From NCBI RefSeq assembly GCF_001653235.2, contig NC_035793.1:434001-498000 (forward strand): 64,000 bases of DNA, read 5' to 3'. Every line of letters starts with the position of its first letter. The first letter of the stretch is position 1. This DNA is from Pochonia chlamydosporia 170 (lineage: Eukaryota > Ascomycota > Sordariomycetes > Hypocreales > Clavicipitaceae). Positions 45,978 through 58,922 of the stretch are shown here, one piece after another. A model generated the notes under the pieces. It saw only the letters and a list, made by a program, of their open reading frames with translations, was not told the origin of the DNA and searched no databases. Position numbers and translations under genes: made by a program.

Positions 45978-47104
45978 GATGACGTTGGTTGGCTATTGTG
46001 GGATGCAAAATGAGATGGCGCTTCGAGCAATCGTGCAGTGATGAGCAGTAATGTCATCAAATACTCTGCTGAGGGCCAATATTCAGAACGAAAGCGACAA
46101 TGATCAGGGAACCCGATGTTATTATTTGCTACTGGCAGCAAGGTGGTCATTTATAAACTTCTACCTCTATGGGCGATCGGAGCGATACCCATTGTGGAAA
46201 TAGGCGGGTGGCTCATCGCATCACTTAACCCGTGGAACCAATGGAATGCTTATTTAATTGGGGGTTTGATGTAACAATTCGGACTGACTCACAAACTTTG
46301 CGTTTCCACTAGGTTTAGCAGGGCTGTGCTGGCCTCGTCGAATCTGACGGCATGCCTCAGCATGGGTGGATGCTGAAACTCTCAGTTCCTCTTTGTCAAA
46401 ATAGTGGCCATGAAACGCTGCCCAGCGTCTCATTGAAAGATGACTGTTAGTGTAGATCGTATGACTCTATCGAGTGGCTTGGCAAAGCTCACCATTGACC
46501 ACATATCCGGATTTCGGGTGGCGCCGTTGCTCTCCGCCAGCCGAGTCGGCATTTGATGATTGTTGAGACCCCCTGGTTGGATTCCATATCAAGACATGGA
46601 GTATATGAGACGGGCGTGCAGAAAGTTTTAACCTATTTTTTCAGGAGGTTGCCGCCTTGCTGTACTCTGGGCCAGCCCTGTCACATTACATGCGGGTGCT
46701 GAGAGACTGAAAATACCGAGTTTGCTCGAAACGTAATGATAGAAACAGTGATGTCAGTGGTGATGCATACGGTTACACATGAAAACTGAAGGTGGATTTC
46801 GAAAACAACAGACTTCTGAAACAACTGCTCCAATAGACATCTTGGTGGGATGACGTGAAGGGCGAGATCAAGACAATGCATTGCTGTGGTAATGCAATAC
46901 AAAACCCGTCACACACTGAATAACCTATTGCACTGCAGTCCGTCCGTGACTTTATTTAACCAATATGCGCTCAGGGACGGCCAAGAACAGAAAGTATACT
47001 ACAATAAGAATAGTCATCATCGGAATGTGTTGTTCTAGGGAGTCAAGGTAAATGAAATTGAGTTGAGAAGTCGCCCGAAATCTTACAGCTGCTTGATACG
47101 CAAT
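45978..47104. other. Intergenic, no gene seen
   Basis: About 1.1 kb: promoter of the serine hydrolase and 3' flank of the next minus-strand gene. Only 60-74 codon frames, unsupported. No repeats noticed. Confidence 0.5.
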
Positions 47105-47971
47105 TCATGTCGAACCTTCCCTTTCATGCAACTCTGCAGCCTTTCTTTCTCGTCCTTCTTCCTCCCTTGGCACCCGGTCAAAATTAAACCTACACCTATC
47201 ACTCCCATCCGCAATTGTCGTCGGGCGAGCGAACCGAACCCGATGCCGACTCGGATCAATCTGATCATACCACGTCCTATCAAACGCGCAGAATGTACTA
47301 CCAATTTCAGTGGCATCCAACTTCTTCAATGCCTTCATATACCAACATTGGTGAATTTCAACGTGATATATATCCTTGGTATCGATAGGATGCTTGAGCT
47401 TAAAATCGGGCGGCGCGTAGAGAGTCGCCTCCTTGCCCCGCGACACATCAGTCAAGTGTTTGAAAGGGTCTGGAGATGAATCAAGCTGCTGCCGTATCGC
47501 GTCGGACACGAACGATGCCGATGTTTTGGTCGCGACTTCAAGTATCTCGCGGATTTGTGAAACGGGTAAGCCTTCCTGCTTCAAAATACGATAAGGAGCT
47601 ACCATGTATGCTGTGAATTGTATGTTTTCGACCCGGCCGGGTGGATCAGAAGCTGTTGAGAGCTGCGTTATAAGTCCCCTGGCTTCTTTGCTCATCCCAT
47701 CTCTTTGGCGGGGAGAGAGATGAAAAGCTGCAGTTTCGTCGCAGGCCGCGGCGACGCTATCAAGAAAATATTCTTCAAAGTTGAATGGTTTTTCTTGACT
47801 GCTTCCTTCTTTGCTGGCACTTGCCGAAGCGTGATACGAGTTGGCAGTACCGGCAAATGAACGCCTGAAAAGACGGTGATGATTGCCAATGGCTCCTGGT
47901 TGTGGCGCTCTTCTCGTCGACGAGCGGAGGCCATTCAACAACGCGCGCCGTATCGGTACCGCGAATTCCAT
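47105..47971 (-). CDS. ATC hydrolase-like protein, probable mitochondrial
   Basis: 288 residues, single exon from ATG 47971. The C-terminal half matches the L-2-amino-thiazoline-4-carboxylic acid hydrolase family pattern: HQCWYMKAL, CAFDRTWYDQIDP, then RPTTIADGSDRCRFNFDR, where the paired Cys and FD/RTT residues are the usual conserved ones. In bacteria that enzyme opens the thiazoline ring on the way to L-cysteine; fungal members are mostly uncharacterised. The first 50 residues from this ATG are rich in Arg, Ser and Ala with almost no acid (RRALLNGLRSSTRRAP), like a mitochondrial targeting sequence, and precede a linker (SASASKEGSSQ). The frame is open upstream to 48271, so longer products are possible, but that part is not protein-like. 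The C-terminus is highly charged. Function assignment is by motif only. Confidence 0.75.
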   Translation of the reverse strand: MEFAVPIRRALLNGLRSSTRRAPQPGAIGNHHRLFRRSFAGTANSYHASASASKEGSSQEKPFNFEEYFLDSVAAACDETAAFHLSPRQRDGMSKEARGLITQLSTASDPPGRVENIQFTAYMVAPYRILKQEGLPVSQIREILEVATKTSASFVSDAIRQQLDSSPDPFKHLTDVSRGKEATLYAPPDFKLKHPIDTKDIYHVEIHQCWYMKALKKLDATEIGSTFCAFDRTWYDQIDPSRHRVRFARPTTIADGSDRCRFNFDRVPREEEGRERKAAELHEREGST

Positions 47972-48500
47972 CGCCGGTTTCGTATTCGGGGATGAAACGC
48001 TTGTTAAGATTGATTGAATGGCGATGCAAATGTGACAAGAATTCAGCTGAACAGTCTTTTGTCTGCCCGTGTCTTTCGTAAACGCATAAGACGGGGTAAC
48101 CATCAGCCACCTTTTGGCAGATGAGGCAGCAAGGCGACCACCGCGACATATCTCTCTGAAGGTGATCTCATGAGTTAAGGGACGCAGTAGAGTGCTTAAC
48201 TTGATCATGTCATTACGGGTTTCGGGGTGTAAGGCAGTGAAGCTGGCCACACGTCTTAGAGCACACGTCATAGAGCATAGTAGCTATTGATTGCGATATG
48301 GCTAGAGTAGTCAGATGCCGATTGAGAAAAGCACTGAGCAGGAAGTTATATTCAATGTTACGGACTAGATACCACAAGACAAGAAGTGGCAGCTGACCGT
48401 ACCATGGTTCTTCGTCCCATGACACCATACTGGTCCCTCCAAAGCAGTAAACTTCACGACCAAGTATACATTCGCAACAACTAGAGCAGCTTCGGATATT

Positions 48501-48950
48501 CTAAAACTCTCGAATCCCCAAGAGACCAAAAAGCACAAAGAGCAATGCTCCTGCACCAAACCACCCAGCCGCCGCTCGCTCATCAGGCTTGCCTCCCACG
48601 AGAGCTGCCCCTGCGCACACAGCGTCCATCACATCGACCGCCAGGTTTACAAGTAACATTTTGTGGACTTCTTTTTGATCGCCGTTCGTGAAATTCCTAA
48701 GTGCCCTCCAAAGAAGACTCCCTATCACGACTTCGCGAGTGCCCACCAGCCGTGGCAGGAAAACCGATGTGGTTTCGAATTGCTCGCCTGGTATGAATGC
48801 TCTGCGGAGAACTGCCGGCGGGAAGAAGAGAGTAGCGCCCACAACAGGTCTGCAGATTGCAAGGGTGTATGCGGCAGCAGAACCGATAGTTAAACCCTTT
48901 TTAGCACTAGTGGCATTAATCAAGGGTTGTGTTTCCGTTGCTGGCGCCAT
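48501..48950 (-). CDS. Small four-TM membrane protein
   Basis: 149 residues, single exon. A hydrophilic start (MAPATETQPLINATSAKKG) is followed by hydrophobic segments near residues 22-46, 65-82, 97-118 and 126-146, and ends LLGIREF. Residues typical of the small fungal DUF4267-like group are visible: R-x-x-G-x-R-E in the second segment (LVGTREVVIG), and D-x-x-D-A in the third (VNLAVDVMDAVCAG). No enzymatic motif. Members are usually annotated only as integral membrane proteins. Encoded 229 bases upstream of the in-frame extension of the ATC hydrolase-like gene on the same strand; no functional link is evident. Confidence 0.75.
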   Translation of the reverse strand: MAPATETQPLINATSAKKGLTIGSAAAYTLAICRPVVGATLFFPPAVLRRAFIPGEQFETTSVFLPRLVGTREVVIGSLLWRALRNFTNGDQKEVHKMLLVNLAVDVMDAVCAGAALVGGKPDERAAAGWFGAGALLFVLFGLLGIREF

Positions 48951-49705
48951 TGTTGCTTGAGCTTATGCGGTATTGCTTAAGAACTTGGAAGTAGTATTGT
49001 CAGCCAGAAAGATAGACTAGACCTGAAGACACCGTTATTTTACATCTTTATATACTTCTTTGGACTCTGTAAATTGACCTTGTACAACGGTGCAAGTTTT
49101 CGCTGCCTGGGTATGAGAGCCTTATGCTTTGGCATATTGATGGTACCCTAGATCGTTAAGGTTAAGAGTAAGGCCAGCCCGGTTGGGCAAACCGAATACG
49201 AATAAGGATCGTGGTAATAGGATGAAGATGACAAAACTTAGTTCAATTAGTTATTGAACGACGAAGAATCTAATACCGCTTGCTTGCGAGTTCAGTGACA
49301 TGGTGGGATACCAGTCAAGGTGTAACTCGGTTGGGACTTTGCCTATTTCCGTAGTTTGAAGCCTTCAATTTTTTTTAACTTTAGCTCTGAGTCTAGTGAA
49401 GAGTACGACATGCTAGGGGATATCTCAACGCTCTACTATCTTAGGTTTAGTGACGACTCGCACCGTAGAGTTTGTGTGATTCAAATGATGGTGGGCTTCC
49501 GAACGTGGACGTGGACTTCCTATTTGTAAAAGCCAAACCTCGTTTCAAAGACTCTTGAGATGCTAGACCAAATCATTGCTCATGATATATCGGCTGCTTG
49601 TGTGATTTATCTATTTGTGTTACTTTCTTGATATACTGTTTTACATTTGACGGCACCTATTGTATTGCAGCACGAAGGTACCACCTTACACATGCTCTGT
49701 TGCAC
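48951..49705. other. Intergenic, no gene seen
   Basis: About 0.75 kb, promoter of the small membrane protein and 3' flank of the aspartic-protease-like gene. AT-rich after 49560. No supported frame. Confidence 0.5.
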
Positions 49706-51445
49706 TCATCCAGGCAACTCGAATTGTTGTTGCATCCCGACATGTCTACCTGGTGATTTTACTGACGATGACCCATCGAGCTCCGACTTCGCATACCCAT
49801 CACGCGCAAGTGAAGAGATATCGTCCAGGCCATCTATCCCTGGAAGCGGCACAGAATGAATTTGTAATTCTTGGTCACGCTTCTTTAGCTTGTCGTCATC
49901 CTCGTTCGTTTGAGACGGAGATGTGACTTCGACAACTACATTAGTTGCGTATCTTTGTCTGCGTCTGCGTCGAAAAAGTACAAATATGCCAAGCCCAAAA
50001 ATGGACGCTACAGCTACAGCGCCAACAGATGCTCCAACAATAGCACCCGTAGGAACCACTTTTGATTGAGATGAAGAATCTTCTAGCGCGGAATCAGACG
50101 AACAAAAGTTTGTGAGTTCATTGCCCTTCTCATCGATGGTAACCAAATCCACAGTATTGGTAGGGTTAGATCGCCACAGCGTAAACTGCCGTTGGTCTTC
50201 ATTAACCATTAAATAGAGTGAGGAGAGAAATTGCCTGCCAAGTTTCGGAAGATCCTTTGCATTAATGTTTTGAACTGTGTTGATCACCAGGTTCTGTTGC
50301 GAAACGTTGGCCTTCACCTCTCCATTCGACGGGTCGACGTATCGATTCGGCACCACCAGTTGATGGTTGGGAATACGTATTGTCGGACCAGATTGCAATT
50401 TGAATGTCATGTCGCCTGCATACGGTATGTCGCCGTCTCTATACAGCATGCTGTAGTATGCAAGACCAAGTGTGCGGTCACCAAGGGAAGTACCAGTCAG
50501 GTTCTGGAACGCCTGGAAGTAGGGATCCAGGGGCATCGTCATCAGAACAGGATAGTCGGGCACAATACAGGCAGCAATTGAATCCTTGGAACTCTGCAAC
50601 AGGCTTGCGGTCGACCCGTTGGGAAAGTTGAGAATGATGTCGCCAATCGTAACCATGAGTTGCGTCTCACAACCGGAATGATCTGTCATGGCCAAGGTGT
50701 AACCAGAGCCAGATACTTTAGCACGATCATATCCACCAAAGACGAGGGTGCCGTCGACTTGCGTCAGGGCACTTGAACCAGTCCAACCATACCACATGCT
50801 CCATGTTCTCGAGAAGATCTTTCCGGTTGACCTCAAGGCTTTTAGTATTGTTGAGTTCTTGCCCAGGCCAATAGCCATCATGGGATAGTAGCCCTGCTGA
50901 CCCCAGTCCTGAAGTGGCGTGCCCATGGAGATCTGTGGCAGAGTCACATTGCTATTGATCTTGAGAGCATCGGAGATGAAGTCCAGAGTTGGATAGCCAT
51001 TCGAATCAAAGGGGTATGAGCCAGCTTCCGCAGTCTTTCGAGTTGTCGAAGTAACGGCATCATATTGTCCGCCGCGCCAAGTGGTACAACCGATTGACGT
51101 TCGAGGTGCAGGTGATACACAGTAACCATTTGTACCGTAGACGATAATGTTGTTCAGGGGCCTTTGACCAAGATATTAGCAAAATTGTGCCGCGGAGCGC
51201 ACATAAAGCTAAATAAATACAGTATGCGTTTTTACACACCACTGAGGAAGAAATGCAAAGTTTTGTTCCGGCGTTCCTACAGAAAATACAGCCCCCCGCG
51301 CAACCTGACCATTCGATAATGTGACATTGCCTATTCTGGTGGCAACTGGATAGGGAACACAGTTGGTTGAAGCGAATACAAAAAGCGACCCAGAACTAAG
51401 CAGCAGCACACATAGTGCTGCTGCTATTGCTAGGCCTGACAACAT
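49706..51445 (-). CDS. Membrane-anchored aspartic-protease-like protein lacking catalytic aspartates
   Basis: 553 residues, two exons 51445-51240 and 51161-49706 (78-nt intron, phase 2). Hydrophobic signal peptide (SGLAIAAALCVLLLSSGSLF), then an extracellular pepsin-fold domain: GAVFSVGTPEQNFAFLPQW, a conserved Cys pair (GYCVSPAPRTSIGC), GLGKNST, DGTLVFGGYDRAKVSG, PYFQAFQNLTG. Near residue 450 is a single TM helix (GASVGAVAVASIFGLGIFVLF) followed by RRRRRQR and a 90-residue cytosolic tail ending FELPG. In A1 peptidases the first catalytic motif after GTPxQ reads DTGS; here that position reads LPQW, and no DTGS/DSGT is present in the second lobe. It is therefore probably a proteolytically inactive receptor- or sensor-like relative. 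Many N-glycosylation sequons occur. Such proteins are common in Sordariomycetes and uncharacterised. Confidence 0.82.
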
Positions 51446-52549
51446 GGCTAGCAGGATGGGAGATGAATCGTATCTGACGGATGAAGCACCGTCGAAGAAT
51501 GTCAACTGAAAGAGGTACACATAATCGACAAACACTGTACGATGAAAGAAGAGGCAGGCCCAATACAGAGTGAAAGAAGTCGTGACGAGGGGACTCCGTA
51601 TATGGAGACACTCGGACGCATTGTTGATTTTGGTCGTGTGATGAAATTAAAGTGTCAGCACAACAAACGTGTTGTCGACTAGGCACAAAGGGCCGAGAAT
51701 CAAAGGAACAGCGGTCGACGCAAAAGCAGACAAACATTGAGCACGAGGCATCCCCCAAAATACCTACAGCAGCACGGTGCACGGTGTGACATGTTGAGCC
51801 AACATGCATGAGGTGAAGAGGCCTGGAAGGGTGTTGGATGATGATATTACGTTATGCTTTCTAATTTCCACTTCAAGGACGCCCTGGTAATTAGACCGGA
51901 GCGCTCACCCTCTTTTGGACGGCTGCAGTCAATACTTCAGCTCACTGAAGTCAACTGAACATGAATGCAATGTGTGATGCGTCTGGAGTGAGGAGAAGCC
52001 GCTCGAGGGGGATCAAAACCAGCATGTACCCAACAATAACAAGATAGGTAGGCCGGATTCCGAATCTAAGGCTCTTAGCGCGCGGGAAACATTTAATCTG
52101 GTGGAGCGTTTGTCATGGCTGTTTGCCGCGAAATTTATTCAGCTGGAATCTGCACTCCTGTTTCAGCATCTCCGTAAATATGGTCATAACTCATCAACTG
52201 GGCGGCAATTTGGCTCAATCACATCCCCTTTAGCACTTGGACCCTCAATTTGGGTACAAATACGACATCAGGCATGTCAATAACCATACATATGTACAGG
52301 AGAGACGCGGGCCTCCACCAATGCCACGTTGATATTCTTGTTCAGCCAAACAACATGGGTCCCGTGTATATATAAATTGCTCCGTGCATCAGGAGAACAG
52401 ACCAACAACACACACCTCACCCGAATAGCCACGGACTTATGTTGTAGCCGTGCCGGTTGTAACTCTGAGAATCGTCAGACCCTCCTGAGTTGATGGGTAT
52501 TTTCTTTCACGAGTCTTTCTTCATTATCACGTTGCCTAATGCCGTCACA
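51446..52549. promoter_or_regulatory. Divergent promoter between aspartic-protease-like and mannosidase genes
   Basis: About 1.1 kb between two outward-pointing starts. A TATATATAA lies at 52368-52376, about 175 bases before the mannosidase start. Antisense-looking frames at 51396-51809 overlap the signal peptide of the neighbour and are not called. From 52493 the frame is open into the mannosidase (upstream in-frame ATG). Confidence 0.45.
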
Positions 52550-54435
<1,886 letters not shown>

Positions 54436-55256
54436 AGGACGGTGGCGGAGGTTAAAAAACGACCGTTGTGACAGATGTATAAATAAGTCTAGGACTTTAC
54501 AGTTACCAAGCAGGCATGCCTCAGCGAGGCGAGGAGCAACCAGACAACTGTTCCCGTAAGATGGTAACTTGTGAGTCAAAGGAGAGAATGCAAGTCGGTG
54601 CACAAATACTGGCGCATCTGTTAAATGGGAAGGCACATGAGCTGGATATTACATATTGGCCCGAGCAAATTAGCGGGCGCGAACAAACCGGTTAGACGGT
54701 ATCTGTTCTTGGAAAGCTTATGCATATATGATTCCTTGGTGAGTGGCGTCTGGCGTCAATTGAGCACAAGATGTACCTTTTAGAAGACCATTTCGGAGTC
54801 AGAACCGTACACAATGAAACCGAGACAGACATCTCCCTATATTTCCTGCGGAAATTGGCAGTTGTTGTTTGTATAGAGAGCTGTAAGGCGCGCCAATTCA
54901 TGAATCCATGTAATTGGAACATGGTGTGTTTCAATCACGGTTGCGGCTACCCGGGCTCTACCAGCACTCCGAAGCGTCATTGTACTGGCCATGAAACTCA
55001 TTAATTTACTACATGGTAATACAGTATTCTTCGTATATGCAACTCAAATTGTAGATACCTGGAGTAGATCCTTGGCTCGTTGCGGAGTGGCTTGCTTCGT
55101 TTGGCGGAGATGCGGAGTTGTGATGTAGCAGGTTTGCGTTGCAACTCAGCTGTAAATGAATGGTTACAGGATATAAAAGCATGGACCCGAGAGTTACTCT
55201 GCTTAATTCTGCTCCATGAGATAGAATAATTCACGGCTCTCAATCAAGCAATCTCA
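54436..55256. other. Intergenic, no gene seen
   Basis: About 0.8 kb downstream of the mannosidase and upstream of the NAD(P)-binding gene. Overlapping 77-81 codon frames on both strands at 54690-55000 show no recognisable features. Confidence 0.5.
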
Positions 55257-56028
55257 ATGGGTGAGCGGTCCAAAGTCCTCGTCCTCGGTGGCACAGGCAA
55301 AGCTGGTATTTGCCTCCTTCGCGAGCTGCTCTACCGCAACCATGAAACGATTGCCTATGCAAGAAACCCGAGTAAAATACCTGAAGATGTAGCGTCAAAT
55401 CCGCTCCTATCAGTATGCACTATTCATTTCATATCTGATCACGTCCAAGGCGAACAAACCTAACCATCAGGAATAGGTCATTCAAGGCGAAATCACCGAC
55501 AATCAAGCGCTCTCATCAGCAATATCCCAATGCCATATGATAGTATCTCTCCTCGGCCCAGTTACCATACGAATGACCGATCCCGCACAATATGCCAACT
55601 TTTACAAAGAATCCATCTTTCCCCTCATGAGAGAGCACTCGGTGAAACGAATCTACGCCATGGGGACTATTTCCATCCGTCGCCCCGAAGACAGTTTCTC
55701 TTTCGTGAGATGGCTTATACGACTACTCATGATGACGATTGCCATGACGGTGTACAAGAATGTGCTTGCAATTGAGAAAGTGTTTGAAACAGAGGCCACG
55801 GATCTGGAGTGGCTTGTGTATCGCATCGCTGGAATCCCGGGAGAGACCGATGAGGCGAGCTGGCGTGTTGATAGAGAGGAAGGCAAGACATTCGTAGGGT
55901 GGGTTGGTGAGAAGGGGTGGCAGGCGTCACAGAAGAGGGCTGCTTTGACGAGATGGCTCGTGGATGCGGTGGAAGGGGGAGCAGAGGAATGGATTGGGAA
56001 GATGCCTGCTGTAAGTAAATTGGCATAA
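55257..56028 (+). CDS. Small NAD(P)-binding (NmrA / atypical SDR-like) protein
   Basis: 235 residues, exons 55257-55412 and 55477-56028 with a 64-nt intron (GTATGC..TAG, CTAAC branch), phase 0. The start KVLVLGGTGKAGICLLREL is a GxxGxxG Rossmann motif, followed by AYARNPSKIPED and, after the intron, a short acidic strand (GEITDNQAL). Then come HMIVSLLGP, VKRIYAMGTISI, a hydrophobic helix, ATDLEWLVYRIAGIPGE, and VSKLA at the end. This is the layout of single-domain NAD(P)H-binding proteins (flavin-reductase or NmrA type) that act as reductases or redox sensors. YxxxK is not obvious, so catalysis is uncertain. No neighbour suggests the substrate. The transcript runs in the same direction as the next two genes. 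Confidence 0.85.
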
Positions 56029-56353
56029 TGTATTTCTCATGTTGTTGTATGAGAGTGGGTGGTTTTGTTGTCAGGTAACTCGAGACGTGTAGTTGCTGGT
56101 AATAGCACCGCGCTGGCAACAACTGGATCAGTTGACATTTTATTTCCAAGACTCCAGATGTCGTCACTGGTGCCAGGAGGCCTGTTGACCTCGTGTTGAT
56201 CACTGCCGATGCCGAAAACAGTGGAGATGTTAGTTGACTAGGTTTATTGTTTATATTGACTATAACCCTGACCCGCGTCAGCCACCAGACGGCTTCAGCT
56301 TAGACGCGCCAACTTAGCCAGCTGCATAATTCATTATATTACACGCTCACAAT
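56029..56353. other. Intergenic spacer
   Basis: 325 bases between two plus-strand genes, presumably terminator of the first and promoter of the second. No feature seen beyond an AT-rich run just before 56354. Confidence 0.5.
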
Positions 56354-57742
56354 ATGTCTGACTTCTATCATAAAGGCGCCATTGTCCGTGATGGTTTTCT
56401 ATTTAGGCACAATAGTTTCTGTGTCGATCGCGGACTGGTTCGCCTTGAGGAACCAAACAAGCTTCGGAGCATGTTCCTCCCGGAACTCAGCACCGAAGCA
56501 AAGTTCTTACTTGATTTAAATCCGGAGGATGACTCGTTTGTTCGCGGCCAATTGAAACATTACGGCGTTGAATTTGACGAAAAGGACATTTCCGGAGATG
56601 GTAGCCGCTTAATGCAAAAGGTGCTTCGAGATGGAAAATGCGTCAAAGTACCAGATCACATCATTCAACTACGCAAGGATATGCAGAAGGACTGGGTAAA
56701 AATTGCCTCCGTCAAAGATCTCGCGCACTTCCCTCCCCTGTTTCTGGACAAGTATTTCTTGACTTCTGGGGAGCCAGACCGGGTGAAGACACCGGATGGA
56801 CTCACAGTACCTTTTCAGCGATTCTACCCCCAAGAGGCGAGTCTACTGTTCGAGGCTGCAGGGGATGTGAAGGGTCTGCACCGAGAGAATGTTCGATCAG
56901 CCAAGTCTCTGGTGGTATTTCTCGGCTGGGATGCAGAGGATGTGCATACTAAAGCAAGCGAGCAAATTGCCAAGGACAAGAAGCTAATCGAGGCTGAGGA
57001 GAAGAAAATGGAAGCCAAGAAAATAAAGCTCAAGCTTGCAACGGAAAAGCGCAAAGCCGCACAGGACGCAAAGCACAAACAGTATCTAAACAGCTTGACT
57101 ACACAAGGCGACACTGGCAAACTATCACTGGTGGGAAGCTACATCATCGAGTCCCCCGAAATTGAAGAGCAGTGGCCGGACGATTCTCGAAACATGACAC
57201 TCAATATACGCGAAACTAATAACCCGAGCGTTCTAGAAGGATGCTTTGACTTTGGTGTGCTGCGAGGAATCATGATGATCAGCACCGATATGAAGGTCAT
57301 GGAGAAACACTGTGCTAAGATGGGTAGAGAGACAGAGTCGGATTGGGAAGAGGACGACTACACTCGGTATAATTCCGACAATGACAGAGACAAGGAGAAT
57401 GAGAACAGAAGCAGCAACATACAACCTACCACAGGCTCAAAGCGAAGATCAGACACGTCTCAAATGGATGGCCGCCCGTCAAAGAAGCCAAAGACCAACG
57501 GCACTCAACCCCCGAGATATTATCTCAAACTGCGGTGTCGCGAGACCGGCGAAAACGAGTGCTTCCCCGAAGGAGACCGAGGGAGACTCAAGTTCGCAGA
57601 TAATTTTGCGAGTTTTGAGGCCAAGGCTGATCTTCCATGTGTGGGTGGGAAACAACCATTCTCTGGGCGGAAAGTTTCGGATAAGCCTGCTGGAAGGAAA
57701 TATACTTGGCTTAGTTTCGGTGATTACTCCAAGTACTATTAA
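56354..57742 (+). CDS. Unrecognised charged protein with coiled coil and bipartite nuclear signal
   Basis: 462 residues, single exon, not assigned to a family. Residues 1-180 are mixed alpha/beta-like with conserved-looking blocks (FLFRHNSFCVDRGLVRLEEP, LDKYFLTSGEPDRVKTPDGL). Residues 205-245 are a strongly charged helix predicted to coil (KKLIEAEEKKMEAKKIKLKL). Residues 250-330 form a second folded region containing LVGSYIIESPEIEEQWPDD, the middle part typical of fungal proteins that measure or bind by a beta domain. An acidic to basic linker follows with KRRSD and PSKKPKTNG, a likely nuclear signal. The C-terminus is compact and aromatic (YTWLSFGDYSKYY). The codon pattern and absence of stops support a real gene. 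Nuclear localisation is inference. Confidence 0.72.
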   Translation: MSDFYHKGAIVRDGFLFRHNSFCVDRGLVRLEEPNKLRSMFLPELSTEAKFLLDLNPEDDSFVRGQLKHYGVEFDEKDISGDGSRLMQKVLRDGKCVKVPDHIIQLRKDMQKDWVKIASVKDLAHFPPLFLDKYFLTSGEPDRVKTPDGLTVPFQRFYPQEASLLFEAAGDVKGLHRENVRSAKSLVVFLGWDAEDVHTKASEQIAKDKKLIEAEEKKMEAKKIKLKLATEKRKAAQDAKHKQYLNSLTTQGDTGKLSLVGSYIIESPEIEEQWPDDSRNMTLNIRETNNPSVLEGCFDFGVLRGIMMISTDMKVMEKHCAKMGRETESDWEEDDYTRYNSDNDRDKENENRSSNIQPTTGSKRRSDTSQMDGRPSKKPKTNGTQPPRYYLKLRCRETGENECFPEGDRGRLKFADNFASFEAKADLPCVGGKQPFSGRKVSDKPAGRKYTWLSFGDYSKYY

Positions 57743-58103
57743 TGCAGTGTTGGTCTGGTTAGTAGAGGGTTCTATGTGAATGTCGTGTTACGTAGAGATG
57801 ATTAATAACTCTCCGTCTAGTTCACATTTACTGACCGCAATCGCGTCAAATTGCTCCAAAATGAAAGTGTCCACAACTGTAAGCATTGATTCCAACTGAC
57901 CTTCCATGCCACCGTAAGCCAACAGAAACCCTGATTGTCGGAAAGTTACCGAGCGTAGACATGGCCTGGATCCAAACTTGGTAATCACCGATGAGTCCTG
58001 CTTACGGTTACCAAGACAATTTGACATCTCACTCCGAGTTCCTTCAAGCCAATAATGTTGACCTCCTACATAACAAGGCAAGCAAATCGCAACCAGAGTT
58101 AAA

Positions 58104-58855
58104 ATGCCATCCGCGGACAATAAGACGACACCCGCGCGGCCAGTCCGCAGTACCAACCTAGCAAAATCAGCTTACAACTCACCATACTCACACCTCGGAT
58201 CCCCATCATCCAAACCCCATGACGACCCGTACATTGCGCTTCGCGCCAAAGCGCTTGCAACTCTGGAAGCAATGGGCTACGCACCAGACACCATGGTCGA
58301 GCGTGGTGTCCTCTGGGCAGAAGACCAAGACCCCTTTGGCCATGTCATGCAGTCGCAATACATGCACTTCCTGGGAACGTGTTTCCACCGCGTCATGGAA
58401 AGCTACGACGAGTTTCTCAACGAGGAGGAATACAATGCCATGATTCAAGCCAAGAGTGTTGCGCCAATGGTGCACAAGTATGAGCTGACGATCAAGAGAC
58501 AAGTGAAATATCCGGATTCCGTACGCATTACTGTACAACGCATAATTATTGGAGGCATGTGCTAATTTATATGTAGCTTATTGCCGCTTGGAGACAGGAG
58601 CATTTTGAGCCGACTCGGAATTCTGGCACAACATGTCTGTTCTCTTTACAGCAGCAGGCAATTGTTGCGGAGGTCAAAGGATTTGTCACATATGTGGATG
58701 TGAAGACTGGGAAGCCAGTTGACGTTCGGACCTTGGGTGGAGGTTGGGCAAAATTATATGACGGATTTGTGTTGAAGTCGGAGAAGTCTAGGGCTCGTTT
58801 GGAGGAATGGGAGAAGACGCACTTGAAAGGTAAATCTCGAAAGGCTCATCTATAA
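58104..58855 (+). CDS. Hotdog-fold acyl-CoA thioesterase-like protein
   Basis: 231 residues, exons 58104-58520 and 58577-58855; 56-nt intron GTACGC..TAG, phase 0. The first hotdog element reads EDQDPFGHVMQSQYMHFLG, the classical D-x-FGHV-x-x-x-x-Y of 4HBT thioesterases (the Asp is the usual catalytic residue). Then come YELTIKRQVKYPDS and, after the intron, AAWRQEH with a long strand LQQQAIVAEVKGFVTYVDVK. The N-terminus is Ser/Thr/Arg-rich (TPARPVRSTNLAKSAYNS) and could be a mitochondrial presequence. The C-terminus is basic and possibly over-read: a GTAAAT donor-like site lies 25 bases before the stop. Likely hydrolyses a fatty acyl or aryl CoA thioester. Convergent with the Zn2Cys6 gene, with 67 bases between stops. 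Confidence 0.85.
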
Positions 58856-58922
58856 CGTAGTTAGGTGCGTCAGTGGCTGCAAATAAAATCACCGCTCAAT
58901 CTTTGAGCGATGCGTTCGTCTT

